The notes: generated by a model from the sequence alone, not told the origin. Shown: positions 45,275-54,706, numbered from the stretch's first letter. The stretch: 64,000 bases of DNA from Streptomyces sp. NBC_01481 (GCF_026339995.1 NZ_JAPEPT010000003.1:124001-188000), one strand, 5' to 3'. Program-made: numbers and translations.

Positions 45275-46474
45275 ATGGAGACTCCGGGATCGCAGACATC
45301 TCTGCACCGGGCAAACCTCGAGCGGGTCGTGCGTGCCGTGCGTATGGCGGGCTCGCTCACGCAGGCGGAGATCGCGAGGAGTACAGGCCTCTCCGCGGCC
45401 ACCGTCTCCAATATCGTTCGCGAACTGAAGGACGGCGGCACCGTTGAGGTGACGCCCACGTCCGCGGGCGGCCGCCGGGCTCGCAGCGTCTCCCTCAGCG
45501 GCGACGCGGGCATCGTCATCGGCGTCGACTTCGGCCATACCCACCTGCGCGTCGCCATCGGCAATCTGGCCCACCAGGTGCTCGCGGAGGAGTCCGAACC
45601 GCTCGATGTGGACGCCTCGTCCGCAGAAGGCTTCGATCGCGCGGAACAGCTGGTCAACCGCCTGATTGCGGCTTCGGGCATCGGCCCGGACAAGGTGGTC
45701 GGAGTGGGTCTCGGTGTACCCGGCCCGATCGATGTCGAGTCGGGCACCCTCGGCTCCACGTCGATCCTGCCGGGCTGGACCGGGATCAACCCCAGCGAGG
45801 AGCTTTCCGGGCGGCTCGGCGTGCCCGTGTACGTCGACAACGACGCCAACCTCGGCGCCCTGGGCGAGCTCGTCTGGGGCAGTGGCCGAGGGGTCCGGGA
45901 CCTCGCGTACATCAAGGTCGCCAGCGGTGTCGGCGCCGGTCTGGTCATAGACGGTCAGATCTATCGTGGCCCGGGCGGCACGGCCGGCGAGATCGGCCAC
46001 ATCACCCTGGACGAGTCGGGTCCCGTCTGCCGCTGCGGCAACCGCGGCTGCCTGGAGACTTTCGCCGCGGCCCGTTACGTACTGCCGCTGCTCCAGTCCA
46101 GTCACGGCCCGGATCTGACCATGGAGCGCGTGGTCCAGCTGGCCCGCGAGGGCGACCCCGGCTGCCGCCGGGTCATCGCCGACGTCGGGCGGCACATCGG
46201 CAGCGGTGTGGCCAATCTGTGCAACCTGCTCAATCCCAGTCGCGTCGTGCTGGGCGGAAATCTCGCGGAAGCGGGAGAATTGGTTCTTGGACCGATCAGG
46301 GAGTCGGTCTCCCGGTACGCGATTCCCAGCGCGGCGCGCCAGCTGTCCGTCCTTCCGGGGGCGCTCGGCGCGCGCGCCGAGGTGCTTGGGTCACTGGCCC
46401 TCGTCCTGAGCGAAATGGGCGATTCAACCCTTCTGGACAGCGCGATGCCCGCCGGGGCACCTGCCTTCACTTAG
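45275..46474 (+). CDS. ROK-family transcriptional regulator (Rok7B7-type)
   Basis: 399 residues: N-terminal winged helix (LTQAEIARSTGLSAATVSNIVRELKDGG) and ROK domain with ATP-like motif GVDFGHTHLRVAIG, GTAGEIGHITLD and the zinc motif CRCGNRGCLETFAAARY. Located between ngcEFG and xylose-type ABC genes, as rok7B7 (SCO6008 from memory), which controls xylose uptake, GlcNAc-related genes and antibiotic production. I chose ATG 45275, 11 bases after AGGAG; a GTG at 45263 overlaps that site. Confidence 0.9.
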   Translation: METPGSQTSLHRANLERVVRAVRMAGSLTQAEIARSTGLSAATVSNIVRELKDGGTVEVTPTSAGGRRARSVSLSGDAGIVIGVDFGHTHLRVAIGNLAHQVLAEESEPLDVDASSAEGFDRAEQLVNRLIAASGIGPDKVVGVGLGVPGPIDVESGTLGSTSILPGWTGINPSEELSGRLGVPVYVDNDANLGALGELVWGSGRGVRDLAYIKVASGVGAGLVIDGQIYRGPGGTAGEIGHITLDESGPVCRCGNRGCLETFAAARYVLPLLQSSHGPDLTMERVVQLAREGDPGCRRVIADVGRHIGSGVANLCNLLNPSRVVLGGNLAEAGELVLGPIRESVSRYAIPSAARQLSVLPGALGARAEVLGSLALVLSEMGDSTLLDSAMPAGAPAFT

Positions 46475-46493
46475 ATAACGAATGGCACCGTTG

Positions 46494-46527
46494 TCATCTC
46501 GTTAAGGATTTACTCCTTGACGATGAC
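46494..46527 (+). promoter_or_regulatory. Inverted repeat upstream of the xylF-like gene
   Basis: GTTAAGGA-n5-TCCTTGAC with matching outer arms GTCATC/GATGAC, lying 20 bases beyond the ROK stop and about 70 before the xylF-like start. A likely target of the ROK protein or another sugar regulator. Confidence 0.5.
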
Positions 46528-46595
46528 ACCGGGGCCGAGTTGACTTCCAGCCACCTCGGCCGCAGCGACGCGGCCTCGTCAGGGAGGTTTCGAAG

Positions 46596-47708
46596 ATGAA
46601 CACGCGAATGCGTCGTGCAGCCGTAGCCGTAGCCGCCACCACGATGGCTGTTTCCCTCGCCGCCTGTGGCAGCGCCAAGGAGTCGGGCGAGAAGTCCGAC
46701 CAGACCGGCGCCGCCAAGGGCGACGACATCACCATCGGTCTGCTGCTGCCGGAGAACCAGACCGCGCGCTACGAGCAGTTCGACAAGCCGCTCATTGAGA
46801 AGAAGATCAGCGAGCTGACCAACGGCAAGGCGAAGGTTATCTACGCCAACGCCAAGCAGGACGCGACGCTGCAGAACCAGCAGGTCGACACGATGATCAC
46901 CAACAAGGTGGACGCCCTCATCGTCGACTCGGTGGACTCCAAGGCCATCGCCGGCTCGGTCAAGAAGGCCAAGGACGCGGACATCCCCGTCGTCGCCTTC
47001 GACCGTCTCGCCGAGGGCCCGATCGACGCCTACACCTCCTTCGACAACGAAGAGGTCGGCCACGTCCAGGGCAAGGCGCTGCTCACCGCACTCGGCGCCA
47101 AGGCCAAGGACGGCCAGATCGTCATGATGAACGGTGCCGTCACCGACCCGAACGCCGCCCTGTTCAAGAAGGGCGCGCACGCCGAGCTCGACGGCAAGGT
47201 GACCGTCGGCAAGGAGTACGACACCAAGGAGTGGAAGCCGGAGAACGCCAACGCCAACATGGAGGCCGCGATCACGGCCCTCGGCAAGGACAAGATCATC
47301 GGCGTCTACTCCGCCAACGACGGCATGGCGGGCGGCATCATCACCGCCCTGAAGGCCGGCGGCTTCACCAAGCTCCCGCCGGTCACCGGCCAGGACGCCG
47401 AACTCGCCGGTGTGCAGCGCATCGTCGCGGGTGAGCAGTACGCCAGCGTCTACAAGCCGTACGCGCCGGAGGCCGCTGCCGCCGCCGAGATGGCCGTCGC
47501 GCTCGCCAAGGGCGAGAAGCTCGACGCCATTGCCAAGGAGAAGGTCTCCAGCCCGACCACCAAGGACATCCCGTCGGTGCTCGTCCCGGTCGTCTCGCTG
47601 ACCAAGGACAACATCAACGCCACAGTCGTCAAGGACGGCGTCTACACCGTCGCCCAGATCTGCACCCCGAAGTACAAGGCCGCCTGCGACGCGCTCGGTC
47701 TGAAGTAA
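46596..47708 (+). CDS. xylF: Xylose-type ABC importer binding lipoprotein
   Basis: 370 residues with signal peptide and lipobox LAAC, then a type 1 periplasmic-binding fold closest to XylF (IGLLLPENQTARYEQFDKPL, DALIVDSVDSKAIAG, PVVAFDRLAEGPIDAYTSFDNE). The three-gene set downstream of a ROK regulator is the xylFGH arrangement of streptomycetes. GGGAGG precedes the ATG. Confidence 0.88.
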   Translation: MNTRMRRAAVAVAATTMAVSLAACGSAKESGEKSDQTGAAKGDDITIGLLLPENQTARYEQFDKPLIEKKISELTNGKAKVIYANAKQDATLQNQQVDTMITNKVDALIVDSVDSKAIAGSVKKAKDADIPVVAFDRLAEGPIDAYTSFDNEEVGHVQGKALLTALGAKAKDGQIVMMNGAVTDPNAALFKKGAHAELDGKVTVGKEYDTKEWKPENANANMEAAITALGKDKIIGVYSANDGMAGGIITALKAGGFTKLPPVTGQDAELAGVQRIVAGEQYASVYKPYAPEAAAAAEMAVALAKGEKLDAIAKEKVSSPTTKDIPSVLVPVVSLTKDNINATVVKDGVYTVAQICTPKYKAACDALGLK

Positions 47709-47748
47709 GTCTCCTGAGCCGTATGGGACTTACGCACCCATGAAGCCT

Positions 47749-47801
47749 GTCCGGTGCCCCGCCCCCTTTTCAGCCCCCGCTACCGGGGCGGGGTGCCGGA
47801 C
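47749..47801 (+). repeat. Large hairpin between xylF- and xylG-like genes
   Basis: GTCCGGTGCCCCGCCCC can pair with GGGGCGGGGTGCCGGAC with two mismatches. Such structures after binding-protein genes often protect or limit the downstream message so that the binding protein is made in excess. Confidence 0.6.
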
Positions 47802-47899
47802 AGAAACGCTTCTTCCTACTGTTCGCTTCTGCTCAACCTCCGCGCCCGTTCCCCCGGCGCGGCATCCCCGCCGGTCAGGCGGCGAAGGAGATGATTCAC

Positions 47900-48679
47900 G
47901 TGTCCGCTACGCCCGTGCTGGCGTTGCGCGGGGTCTCCAAGCGATTCGGTGCCGTTCAGGCGCTCACCGATGTAGAGCTTGAGGTCCATGCCGGTGAAGT
48001 GGTCGCCCTGGTGGGCGACAACGGAGCCGGCAAGTCCACGCTGGTCAAGACGATCGCTGGCGTGCATCCCATCGATGAAGGCGTCATCGAGTGGGACGGC
48101 AGCAAGGTTCAGATCAACCGGCCGCACGACGCCCAGAACCTGGGCATCGCGACCGTCTACCAGGACCTCGCGCTGTGCGACAACATCGACGTCGTCGGCA
48201 ACCTCTACCTGGGCCGGGAGATCCGCAAGCGCGGCATCCTCAACGAGGTCGAGATGGAGCGCCGCGCCCGCGAGCTGCTCCAGACGCTTTCGATCCGTAT
48301 CCCGAGTGTGCGCATCCCGATCGCCTCCCTCTCCGGAGGCCAGCGCCAGACGGTGGCCATCGCCCGTTCGATGCTCGGCGAGCCCAAGCTCGTGATCCTC
48401 GACGAGCCGACGGCAGCCCTCGGCGTCGAGCAGACCGCCCAGGTCCTCGACCTGGTCGAGCGACTGCGCGAGCGCGGTCACGCGGTCATCCTCATCAGCC
48501 ACAACATGGCCGATGTGAAGGCCGTCGCCGACAAGGTCGCCGTGCTCCGCCTCGGGCGCAACAACGGCGTCTTCGAGGTCAGGACCACCTCGCAGGAAGA
48601 GATCATCTCCGCCATCACAGGCGCCACGGACAACGCCGTGACCCGTCGTGCGGCGCGCACCACGGAGGTTCAGAAGTGA
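47900..48679 (+). CDS. xylG: Xylose-type ABC importer ATPase
   Basis: 259 residues with Walker A GDNGAGKST, VYQDLAL, LSGGQRQ, VILDEP, LISHN: one ABC domain. The Shine-Dalgarno AAGGAG abuts an ATG at 47891, leaving no spacing, so I prefer the GTG nine bases later. The stop overlaps the permease start. Confidence 0.9.
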   Translation: MSATPVLALRGVSKRFGAVQALTDVELEVHAGEVVALVGDNGAGKSTLVKTIAGVHPIDEGVIEWDGSKVQINRPHDAQNLGIATVYQDLALCDNIDVVGNLYLGREIRKRGILNEVEMERRARELLQTLSIRIPSVRIPIASLSGGQRQTVAIARSMLGEPKLVILDEPTAALGVEQTAQVLDLVERLRERGHAVILISHNMADVKAVADKVAVLRLGRNNGVFEVRTTSQEEIISAITGATDNAVTRRAARTTEVQK

Positions 48680-49965
48680 ACGTCGACAAGACCTCCACTC
48701 CCACCGACGCGCCGGTCGTCAACCCGGAGGCCGCCCACGACGCGGTCACCGCGGTCGACCCCCGGCTGCTCGTGCGTGAGCAGGGCTTCGCCGGTTACAT
48801 CTCGGAGTTCAAGCGCAAGCTGCACTCCGGCGATCTGGGCTCGATTCCGGTGGTGATCGGCCTGATCATCATCGCCATCGTCTTCCAGAGCCTGAACTCG
48901 AACTTCCTCTCCGCGCAGAACCTCAGCAACATCGCTGTCGCGATGGTCGCCACCGGCATGATGGCCGTCGGCATCATCTTCGTGCTGCTGCTCGGTGAGA
49001 TCGACCTGTCGGTCGGCTCGGTCAGCGGTGTCTCCGGCGCGATCGTCGCCGTACTGACCGTCACCCACGGTATGAACGAGTGGCTCGCCGTCATCGTCGC
49101 GATCGCCAGCGGCGCGGTCATCGGCGCCATCCACGGCTTCTTCTTCGCCCGGATCGGCGCACCCGCGTTCGCCGTCACGCTGGCCGGCCTGCTCTTCTGG
49201 CTGGGCTTCATGCTCCAGCTCCTCGGCGACCAGGGCACGATCAACCTGGACGGCGAGGGTGTCGTCGGCAAGCTCACCACGTACTACTTCGCGGACGTGG
49301 CGGCCTCCTACGGCCTTGCCGCGGTCGCGGTCGCCGGGTTCTTCCTGTCGGCCTTCTTCGACGCCCGTCGCCGCGAGGCCGCCGGAATCCCGTCCCGGCC
49401 GCTCGTCGACATCGTGGTGCGTACGGTTCTGCTCGCCATCGTCGCCTTCGCGGCCGCTGTCATGTTCAACCAGTACAAGGGCCTGCCGCTCGCGCTGGTC
49501 CTCTTCCTGGTGGTGCTGGTCGTGACGGACTTCGTGCTCCGGCGCACCACCTACGGCCGCAAGATCTTCGCGCTCGGCGGCAGCGTCGAGGCCTCGAGGC
49601 GTGCCGGTATCAACGTCGAGATGGTGCGGATCTCGGTCTTTGCCCTCGCGGGCACCTTCGCCGCCATCGGCGGTCTGTTCTGGGCGTCCAAGATCGCGGC
49701 GGCCAACCAGAGCGCCGGTGCCGGTGACCTGCTGATGAACGTCATCGCGGCGGCCGTCATCGGCGGCACCAGCCTCTTCGGCGGACGCGGCCGGACCTGG
49801 AACGCGCTGCTCGGTGTCATGGTGATCGTCTCGATCCAGTACGGGCTGGCGCTGGAAGGCATCGCCACGCCGATCCAGTACATGATCACCGGTGGCGTCC
49901 TGCTGGCGACCGTGGTGATCGACTCCGTCACCCGGAAGACCCAGAAGACGGCGGGCCGCGCCTGA
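48676..49965 (+). CDS. xylH: Xylose-type ABC importer permease
   Basis: 429 residues, ten or more hydrophobic segments, BPD_transp_2 family (LGEIDLSVGSVSGVSGAIVA, AAAVIGGTSLFGGRGRTW). A ~55-residue polar N-terminus precedes the first segment. The GTG start overlaps the ATPase stop (GTGA). Confidence 0.9.
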   Translation: MNVDKTSTPTDAPVVNPEAAHDAVTAVDPRLLVREQGFAGYISEFKRKLHSGDLGSIPVVIGLIIIAIVFQSLNSNFLSAQNLSNIAVAMVATGMMAVGIIFVLLLGEIDLSVGSVSGVSGAIVAVLTVTHGMNEWLAVIVAIASGAVIGAIHGFFFARIGAPAFAVTLAGLLFWLGFMLQLLGDQGTINLDGEGVVGKLTTYYFADVAASYGLAAVAVAGFFLSAFFDARRREAAGIPSRPLVDIVVRTVLLAIVAFAAAVMFNQYKGLPLALVLFLVVLVVTDFVLRRTTYGRKIFALGGSVEASRRAGINVEMVRISVFALAGTFAAIGGLFWASKIAAANQSAGAGDLLMNVIAAAVIGGTSLFGGRGRTWNALLGVMVIVSIQYGLALEGIATPIQYMITGGVLLATVVIDSVTRKTQKTAGRA

Positions 49966-49981
49966 CCGCGGCTCCGCAGGA

Positions 49982-50011
49982 GTGCCCGGCACCGCTCGCG
50001 GTGCCGGGCAC
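49982..50011 (+). terminator. Hairpin terminator after xylH
   Basis: GTGCCCGGCACCG pairs exactly with CGGTGCCGGGCAC over four bases. Confidence 0.85.
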
Positions 50012-50178
50012 CTCTGTGTGTTCGCCCGCCGTCGCCCACACCCCTGCAGCGGAGGCGCTACGCGCCACTTCACCCATTTGCGTGATGTAGATCGCACCGC
50101 CCGATGACGTCCGCAGCAGGCGGAACATTAGACTCGGCAGACCGGCACGCTAGACCGCTCAACTGCAAGGAGGCACGG

Positions 50179-52092
50179 GTGGCCCTGCTGACCCGCATCA
50201 CGGGACCGCGCGATCTGGACCGGCTCAGTCCGGAGCAGCTCGACCAGCTGGCCGCCGAGATCAGGACCTTCCTCGTGGACGCGGTCTCCAAGACCGGTGG
50301 CCACCTCGGTCCCAACCTCGGCGTGGTGGAGCTGACGATCGCCCTGCACCGTGTCTTCGACTCGCCGAAGGACAAGGTCCTCTTCGACACGGGCCACCAG
50401 AGCTACGTGCACAAGCTTCTGACCGGGCGCCAGGACTTCTCGCGGCTCAAGATGAAGGGCGGACTGTCGGGCTACCCGGCGCGTGCCGAGTCCGAGCACG
50501 ACATCATCGAGAACTCCCACGCCTCCACCGTCCTCGGCTGGGCCGACGGTCTCGCCAAGGCCAACGAGGTGCTGAAGAAGGACGACCACGTCGTCGCCGT
50601 CATCGGTGACGGAGCACTCACCGGCGGCATGGCCTGGGAGGCGCTGAACAACATCGCGGCCGCCAAGGACCGCCCCCTGGTGATCGTCGTCAACGACAAC
50701 GAGCGCTCGTACGCCCCCACGATCGGCGGCCTCGCCAATCACCTCGCCACGCTGCGCACGACGGACGGCTACGAGCGCTTCCTGGCCCGCGGCAAGGACA
50801 TCCTGGAGCGCACCCCCGTCGTCGGGAAGCCCCTCTACGAGACCCTGCACGGCGCCAAGAAGGGCCTGAAGGACTTCATCGCCCCGCAGGGCATGTTCGA
50901 GGACCTCGGCCTGAAGTACGTCGGCCCGATCGACGGCCACGACATCGAGGCCCTGGAGTCCGCGCTCGCCCGCGCCAAGCGCTTCGGCGGCCCCGTCATC
51001 GTCCACTGCCTCACCGAGAAGGGCCGCGGCTACCAGCCCGCCCTCCAGGACGAGGCGGACCGCTTCCACGCCGTCGGCAAGATCCACCCGGACACCGGCC
51101 TGCCGATCTCCAGCTCGGGCCTCGACTGGACCTCCGTCTTCGGCGAGGAGATGGTCGAGCTCGGCAAGGAGCGGCGGGACCTCGTCGCGATCACCGCGGC
51201 GATGCTGCAGCCGGTCGGCCTCGACAAGTTCGCCAAGGCCTTCCCCGACCGGGTCTACGACGTCGGCATCGCCGAGCAGCACGGCGCGGTGTCCGCCGCC
51301 GGCCTCGCGACCGGCGGACTGCACCCCGTCTTCGCCGTGTACGCCACCTTCCTCAACCGCGCCTTCGACCAGGTACTGATGGACGTGGCCCTGCACAAGT
51401 GCGGAGTGACCTTCGTGCTCGACCGCGCGGGTGTCACCGGCACGGACGGCGCCTCGCACAACGGCATGTGGGACATGTCGATCCTTCAGGTCGTCCCCGG
51501 TCTGCGGATCGCGGCCCCGCGCGATGCCGACCAGGTCCGCGCCCAGCTGCGCGAAGCCGTCGAGGTGGACGACGCGCCCACCGTGGTGCGCTTCTCCAAG
51601 GGCGCGGTCGGCCCCGCCGTGAAGGCCGTCGGCAAGGTCGGCGGCATGGACGTACTGCGCAACGCGGGCACCGACCGGCCGGACGTGCTGCTGGTCTCCG
51701 TCGGCGCGCTCGCCCCGATGTGCCTGGAGATCGCCGGCCTGCTCGACGCACAGGGGATCTCGACCACCGTCGTCGACCCGCGCTGGGTCAAGCCCGTCGA
51801 CGAGGCGCTCGCGCCGCTCGCCGAGCAGCACCGCGTGGTCGTCACCGTCGAGGACAACAGCCGTGTCGGAGGCGTCGGATCGGCTGTCTCCCAGGCGCTG
51901 CGCGACGCCGGTGTCGACGTACCGCTGCGCGACTTCGGCATCCCGCCGCGCTTCCTCGACCACGCCTCCCGCAAGGAGGTCCTGGTGGAGATCGGTCTGA
52001 CCGCACCGGACATCGCCCGTCAGGTGACCGGCCTGGTGGCCAAGCTGGACGGCCGGTTCGAGAGCGAGTCGGTGGAGCCCGCCCGCGACTAG
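50179..52092 (+). CDS. dxs: 1-deoxy-D-xylulose-5-phosphate synthase
   Basis: 637 residues. Thiamine-diphosphate motif GDGALTGGMAWEALNN, then the transketolase central (FVLDRAGVTGTDGASHNGMWD) and C-terminal domains. It makes DXP from pyruvate and glyceraldehyde-3-phosphate, first step of the MEP isoprenoid pathway. GTG start six bases after AAGGAGG. The TAG stop lies in the CTAG at which a MITE-like element has inserted. Confidence 0.97.
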   Translation: MALLTRITGPRDLDRLSPEQLDQLAAEIRTFLVDAVSKTGGHLGPNLGVVELTIALHRVFDSPKDKVLFDTGHQSYVHKLLTGRQDFSRLKMKGGLSGYPARAESEHDIIENSHASTVLGWADGLAKANEVLKKDDHVVAVIGDGALTGGMAWEALNNIAAAKDRPLVIVVNDNERSYAPTIGGLANHLATLRTTDGYERFLARGKDILERTPVVGKPLYETLHGAKKGLKDFIAPQGMFEDLGLKYVGPIDGHDIEALESALARAKRFGGPVIVHCLTEKGRGYQPALQDEADRFHAVGKIHPDTGLPISSSGLDWTSVFGEEMVELGKERRDLVAITAAMLQPVGLDKFAKAFPDRVYDVGIAEQHGAVSAAGLATGGLHPVFAVYATFLNRAFDQVLMDVALHKCGVTFVLDRAGVTGTDGASHNGMWDMSILQVVPGLRIAAPRDADQVRAQLREAVEVDDAPTVVRFSKGAVGPAVKAVGKVGGMDVLRNAGTDRPDVLLVSVGALAPMCLEIAGLLDAQGISTTVVDPRWVKPVDEALAPLAEQHRVVVTVEDNSRVGGVGSAVSQALRDAGVDVPLRDFGIPPRFLDHASRKEVLVEIGLTAPDIARQVTGLVAKLDGRFESESVEPARD

Positions 52093-52335
52093 GTCCTGTC
52101 CGGCCGATCTTGCCGGGCTCGCGTGCCCTGGCACGCACCTCCCGTAGCCCTTCGGGCACGGGAGGTGCCCCCATGCCGCGTTGCGTCAGTCGCCGACGCT
52201 CCGCGTCGGCTCTCCCCCTGCCTTCGGCGGGGGGACCGCCGTCCTCCGGCCTGCGATCGCACGCACCACAGTGACATCAGCCGCTCCGCGGCGGGCCGCT
52301 CACTGATCCGGCCTGATCGACCGGACAGGACCTAG
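52089..52335 (-). repeat. MITE-like element, long copy
   Basis: About 240 bases between two CTAG tetranucleotides, the left one containing the dxs stop. Terminal inverted repeats GTCCTGTCCGGCCGATC and GATCGACCGGACAGGAC; several internal hairpins; no ORF. Reverse complement of the shorter copy at 41936. CTAG at both ends looks like a target duplication, as for IS5-type elements. Confidence 0.88.
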
Positions 52336-52358
52336 CGGAACTGGTTCTCGTGCCGCCG

Positions 52359-52402
52359 ATGGGCCGGTCGGTCACCCTGTATGGGTGGTCCGACCGGCCC
52401 AT
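52359..52402 (+). repeat. Nested hairpin between dxs and the permease gene
   Basis: ATGGGCCGGTCGG pairs with CCGACCGGCCCAT, and inside it CACCC pairs with GGGTG around TGTAT. It may be a dxs terminator now separated from its gene by the inserted element, or a leader structure of the permease message. Confidence 0.65.
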
Positions 52403-52488
52403 TCGCGTGAAATCCACTCGTACGGAGCTCTGTCGGGCCGCCGATGTCCCAATCATGGCGTTCACGACGAGTGCGTGGAGGTACGCCG

Positions 52489-54006
52489 GTGAGTACGCAG
52501 CAGGACACGGGCCCGCGCGGGAACGGGCTGTTCAGGACCAAGACGGTCGAGCAGTCGATCCGCGACACCGAAGAACCGGAGCATGCCCTCAAGAAATCCC
52601 TTTCGGCATGGGATCTGACCGTCTTCGGCGTCGGTGTCATCATCGGCACCGGCATCTTCGTCCTCACCGGGAAGGTGGCCAAGGAGAACGCGGGACCTGC
52701 GACCGCGCTGGCCTTCGTCGCCGCCGGCATCGTCTGTGCGCTGGCGGCCCTGTGCTACGCCGAGTTCGCCTCGACCGTCCCGGTGGCCGGGTCGGCATAC
52801 ACCTTCGCCTACGCCTCCATCGGTGAGCTGCCCGCCTGGATCATCGGCTGGGACCTCGTCCTCGAGTTCGCGCTGGGCACGGCCGTCGTCGCCGTCGGCT
52901 GGTCCGGATATGTGCGCTCCCTGATGGACAACGCGGACTGGCATCTGGCGAATGCGCTGGAAGGGCCCGATGTGCCAGGGGGCACCTTCGACATCCTGGC
53001 CTTCCTGCTGGTCCTCGTGCTGACCGCGATCCTGGTGGTCGGCATGAAGCTGTCCGCCAACATCACCGCGGTCGTCGTGGCCATCAAGGTGACGGTGGTC
53101 ATGATCGTGATCATCGCGGGGCTGTTCTTCATCGTGGGAGACAACTACTCGCCGTTCATCCCCGACGCGGTGACCCCCGAGGGCGGGCTCGGCTGGGAAG
53201 ACGCCCCCATGGTTCAGCTGATCTTCGGTTACGAAGCCACCAACTTCGGCGTCATGGGCATCTTCACCGCCGCCTCCGTCGTCTTCTTCGCCTTCATCGG
53301 CTTCGACGTGGTGGCCACCGCAGCCGAGGAGACCAAGCTCCCGCAGCGCGACATGCCGCGCGGCATCCTGGGCTCGCTCCTGATCTGCACCGTGCTCTAC
53401 GTGGCCGTCGCGCTCGTCGTGACCGGTATGCAGCACTACACCAAACTGTCCGTCAGCGCCCCGCTCGCGGACGCCTTCAAGTCCGTCGGGCACCCCTGGT
53501 ATGCCGGTGTGATCAGCTTCGGCGCCGCCGTCGGTCTCACCACGGTGTGTCTGATCCTGCTGCTCGGGCAGACGCGTGTGTTCTTCGCGATGAGCCGCGA
53601 CGGTCTGCTGCCACGCTTCTTCTCCATCACGCACCCGCGCTTTCGGACCCCGTACCGTCCGACCATCCTGCTGGGCGTCCTGATCGCCATCATCGCGGGC
53701 TTCACCAGCATCAACGAGCTCGCGACCCTCGTGAACATCGGCACCCTCTTCGCGTTCATCGTCGTGGCCATCGGCGTGATGGTCCTGCGCCGCACGCGTC
53801 CCGATCTGCACCGCGGGTTCCGTACGCCGTGGGTGCCGGTCCTCCCGATCGTGTCGATCGCCGCATCGCTCTGGCTCATGTTGAACCTGCCGGGCGAGAC
53901 ATGGCTCCGCTTCGCCATCTGGATGCTGATCGGCTTCGTCGTGTACTTCCTCTACGGGCGCAGGAACAGCCGCCTCGGCAAGATGGGCAAGGACGCCCTG
54001 TTCTAG
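52489..54006 (+). CDS. APC-family amino-acid permease
   Basis: 505 residues with about 12 membrane segments; the first carries the family signature (VFGVGVIIGTGIFVLTGKVA). Cationic-amino-acid-transporter-like (CAT/YfnA type) features include the long N-terminus (SIRDTEEPEHALKKSLSAWDL) and the loop FDVVATAAEETKLPQRDMPRGI. GTG start six bases after TGGAGGT; an upstream in-frame ATG lies within the leader region. Confidence 0.93.
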   Translation: MSTQQDTGPRGNGLFRTKTVEQSIRDTEEPEHALKKSLSAWDLTVFGVGVIIGTGIFVLTGKVAKENAGPATALAFVAAGIVCALAALCYAEFASTVPVAGSAYTFAYASIGELPAWIIGWDLVLEFALGTAVVAVGWSGYVRSLMDNADWHLANALEGPDVPGGTFDILAFLLVLVLTAILVVGMKLSANITAVVVAIKVTVVMIVIIAGLFFIVGDNYSPFIPDAVTPEGGLGWEDAPMVQLIFGYEATNFGVMGIFTAASVVFFAFIGFDVVATAAEETKLPQRDMPRGILGSLLICTVLYVAVALVVTGMQHYTKLSVSAPLADAFKSVGHPWYAGVISFGAAVGLTTVCLILLLGQTRVFFAMSRDGLLPRFFSITHPRFRTPYRPTILLGVLIAIIAGFTSINELATLVNIGTLFAFIVVAIGVMVLRRTRPDLHRGFRTPWVPVLPIVSIAASLWLMLNLPGETWLRFAIWMLIGFVVYFLYGRRNSRLGKMGKDALF

Positions 54007-54024
54007 GTCGTCCCTTGACCGCTA

Positions 54025-54253
54025 GGGCGTGTTTGAGAAGTCGCTCCCCCAGAGCTTCGCCTGGGAGGTACCCCACCCCGCGACGCCTGGCACGCGCACT
54101 CGCGGTGTTGTCGGAGTCGCCCAAGTACGTCCAGTACGAGGACGATCTCCCCCAGACTTCGTCCGGGGGTGCCCCCACCGCCTTGCGACTGCACGCACCA
54201 GACGCCGCGGAGCCCGCCCTGCGGGCGGACGGCGCTACTTCTCAAACACGCCC
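54025..54253 (+). repeat. Second type of MITE-like element
   Basis: About 230 bases with terminal inverted repeats GGGCGTGTTTGAGAAGT and ACTTCTCAAACACGCCC, CTAG at the left edge, no real ORF. It lies between convergent genes, 18 bases after the permease stop. It contains a CCCCC...GACTTCGTC...GGGGG hairpin that recurs exactly at 58325. Confidence 0.85.
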
Positions 54254-54319
54254 CAGTCGCCGGATCCCGATGCGCCCGGCCCGTACGCCCTGCTCCAACA
54301 GGGCCTGCGCGGCCGGGCG

Positions 54320-54706
54320 CTACGTACGATCGCCCGGCGGCTGAACGCTCCGCGGCCCCAGGCACTGCGCGCCCCGCGCCTCCACGCGCCGTCTCAACTC
54401 CCGGTCCGCCGTGACCACCACACACTCCCGGCCCGTCTCACGGGCCGCCGCCAGCTCCACGATCAGGTCGTCACCGCTGCCCGGAGCGGACTCCACGCGT
54501 ACGTCCGGCACGCTCTGCACTCCGCGGGCCGCGCCCTCCACGACGAGGACCAGCTCCACGGGACCAGGATGCCCCGGCACCCCGGCCGGGGCGAAGGCGG
54601 CGAGCCGGTTGCGCAGCCGCTCGGCCGCCCCGCGCCGGTCGCGCCACCAGCCGTCCGGGACCGAGCCGACCACATTCGCCGCGTCGACGATCACCAGCGC
54701 ACGCAT
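54320..54706 (-). CDS. NYN-domain protein (YacP-like, predicted RNA-processing nuclease)
   Basis: About 128 residues with the PIN-like/NYN acidic pattern: LVIVDAANVVGS, GSGDDLIVELA and VVTADRELRRRV. YacP/Rae1-type relatives cleave mRNA on ribosomes. Start chosen at the ATG directly before ALVIVDAANV; an upstream start adds seven residues. It is convergent with the permease gene and is separated from it by a MITE-like element. Confidence 0.82.
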   Translation of the reverse strand: MRALVIVDAANVVGSVPDGWWRDRRGAAERLRNRLAAFAPAGVPGHPGPVELVLVVEGAARGVQSVPDVRVESAPGSGDDLIVELAAARETGRECVVVTADRELRRRVEARGAQCLGPRSVQPPGDRT

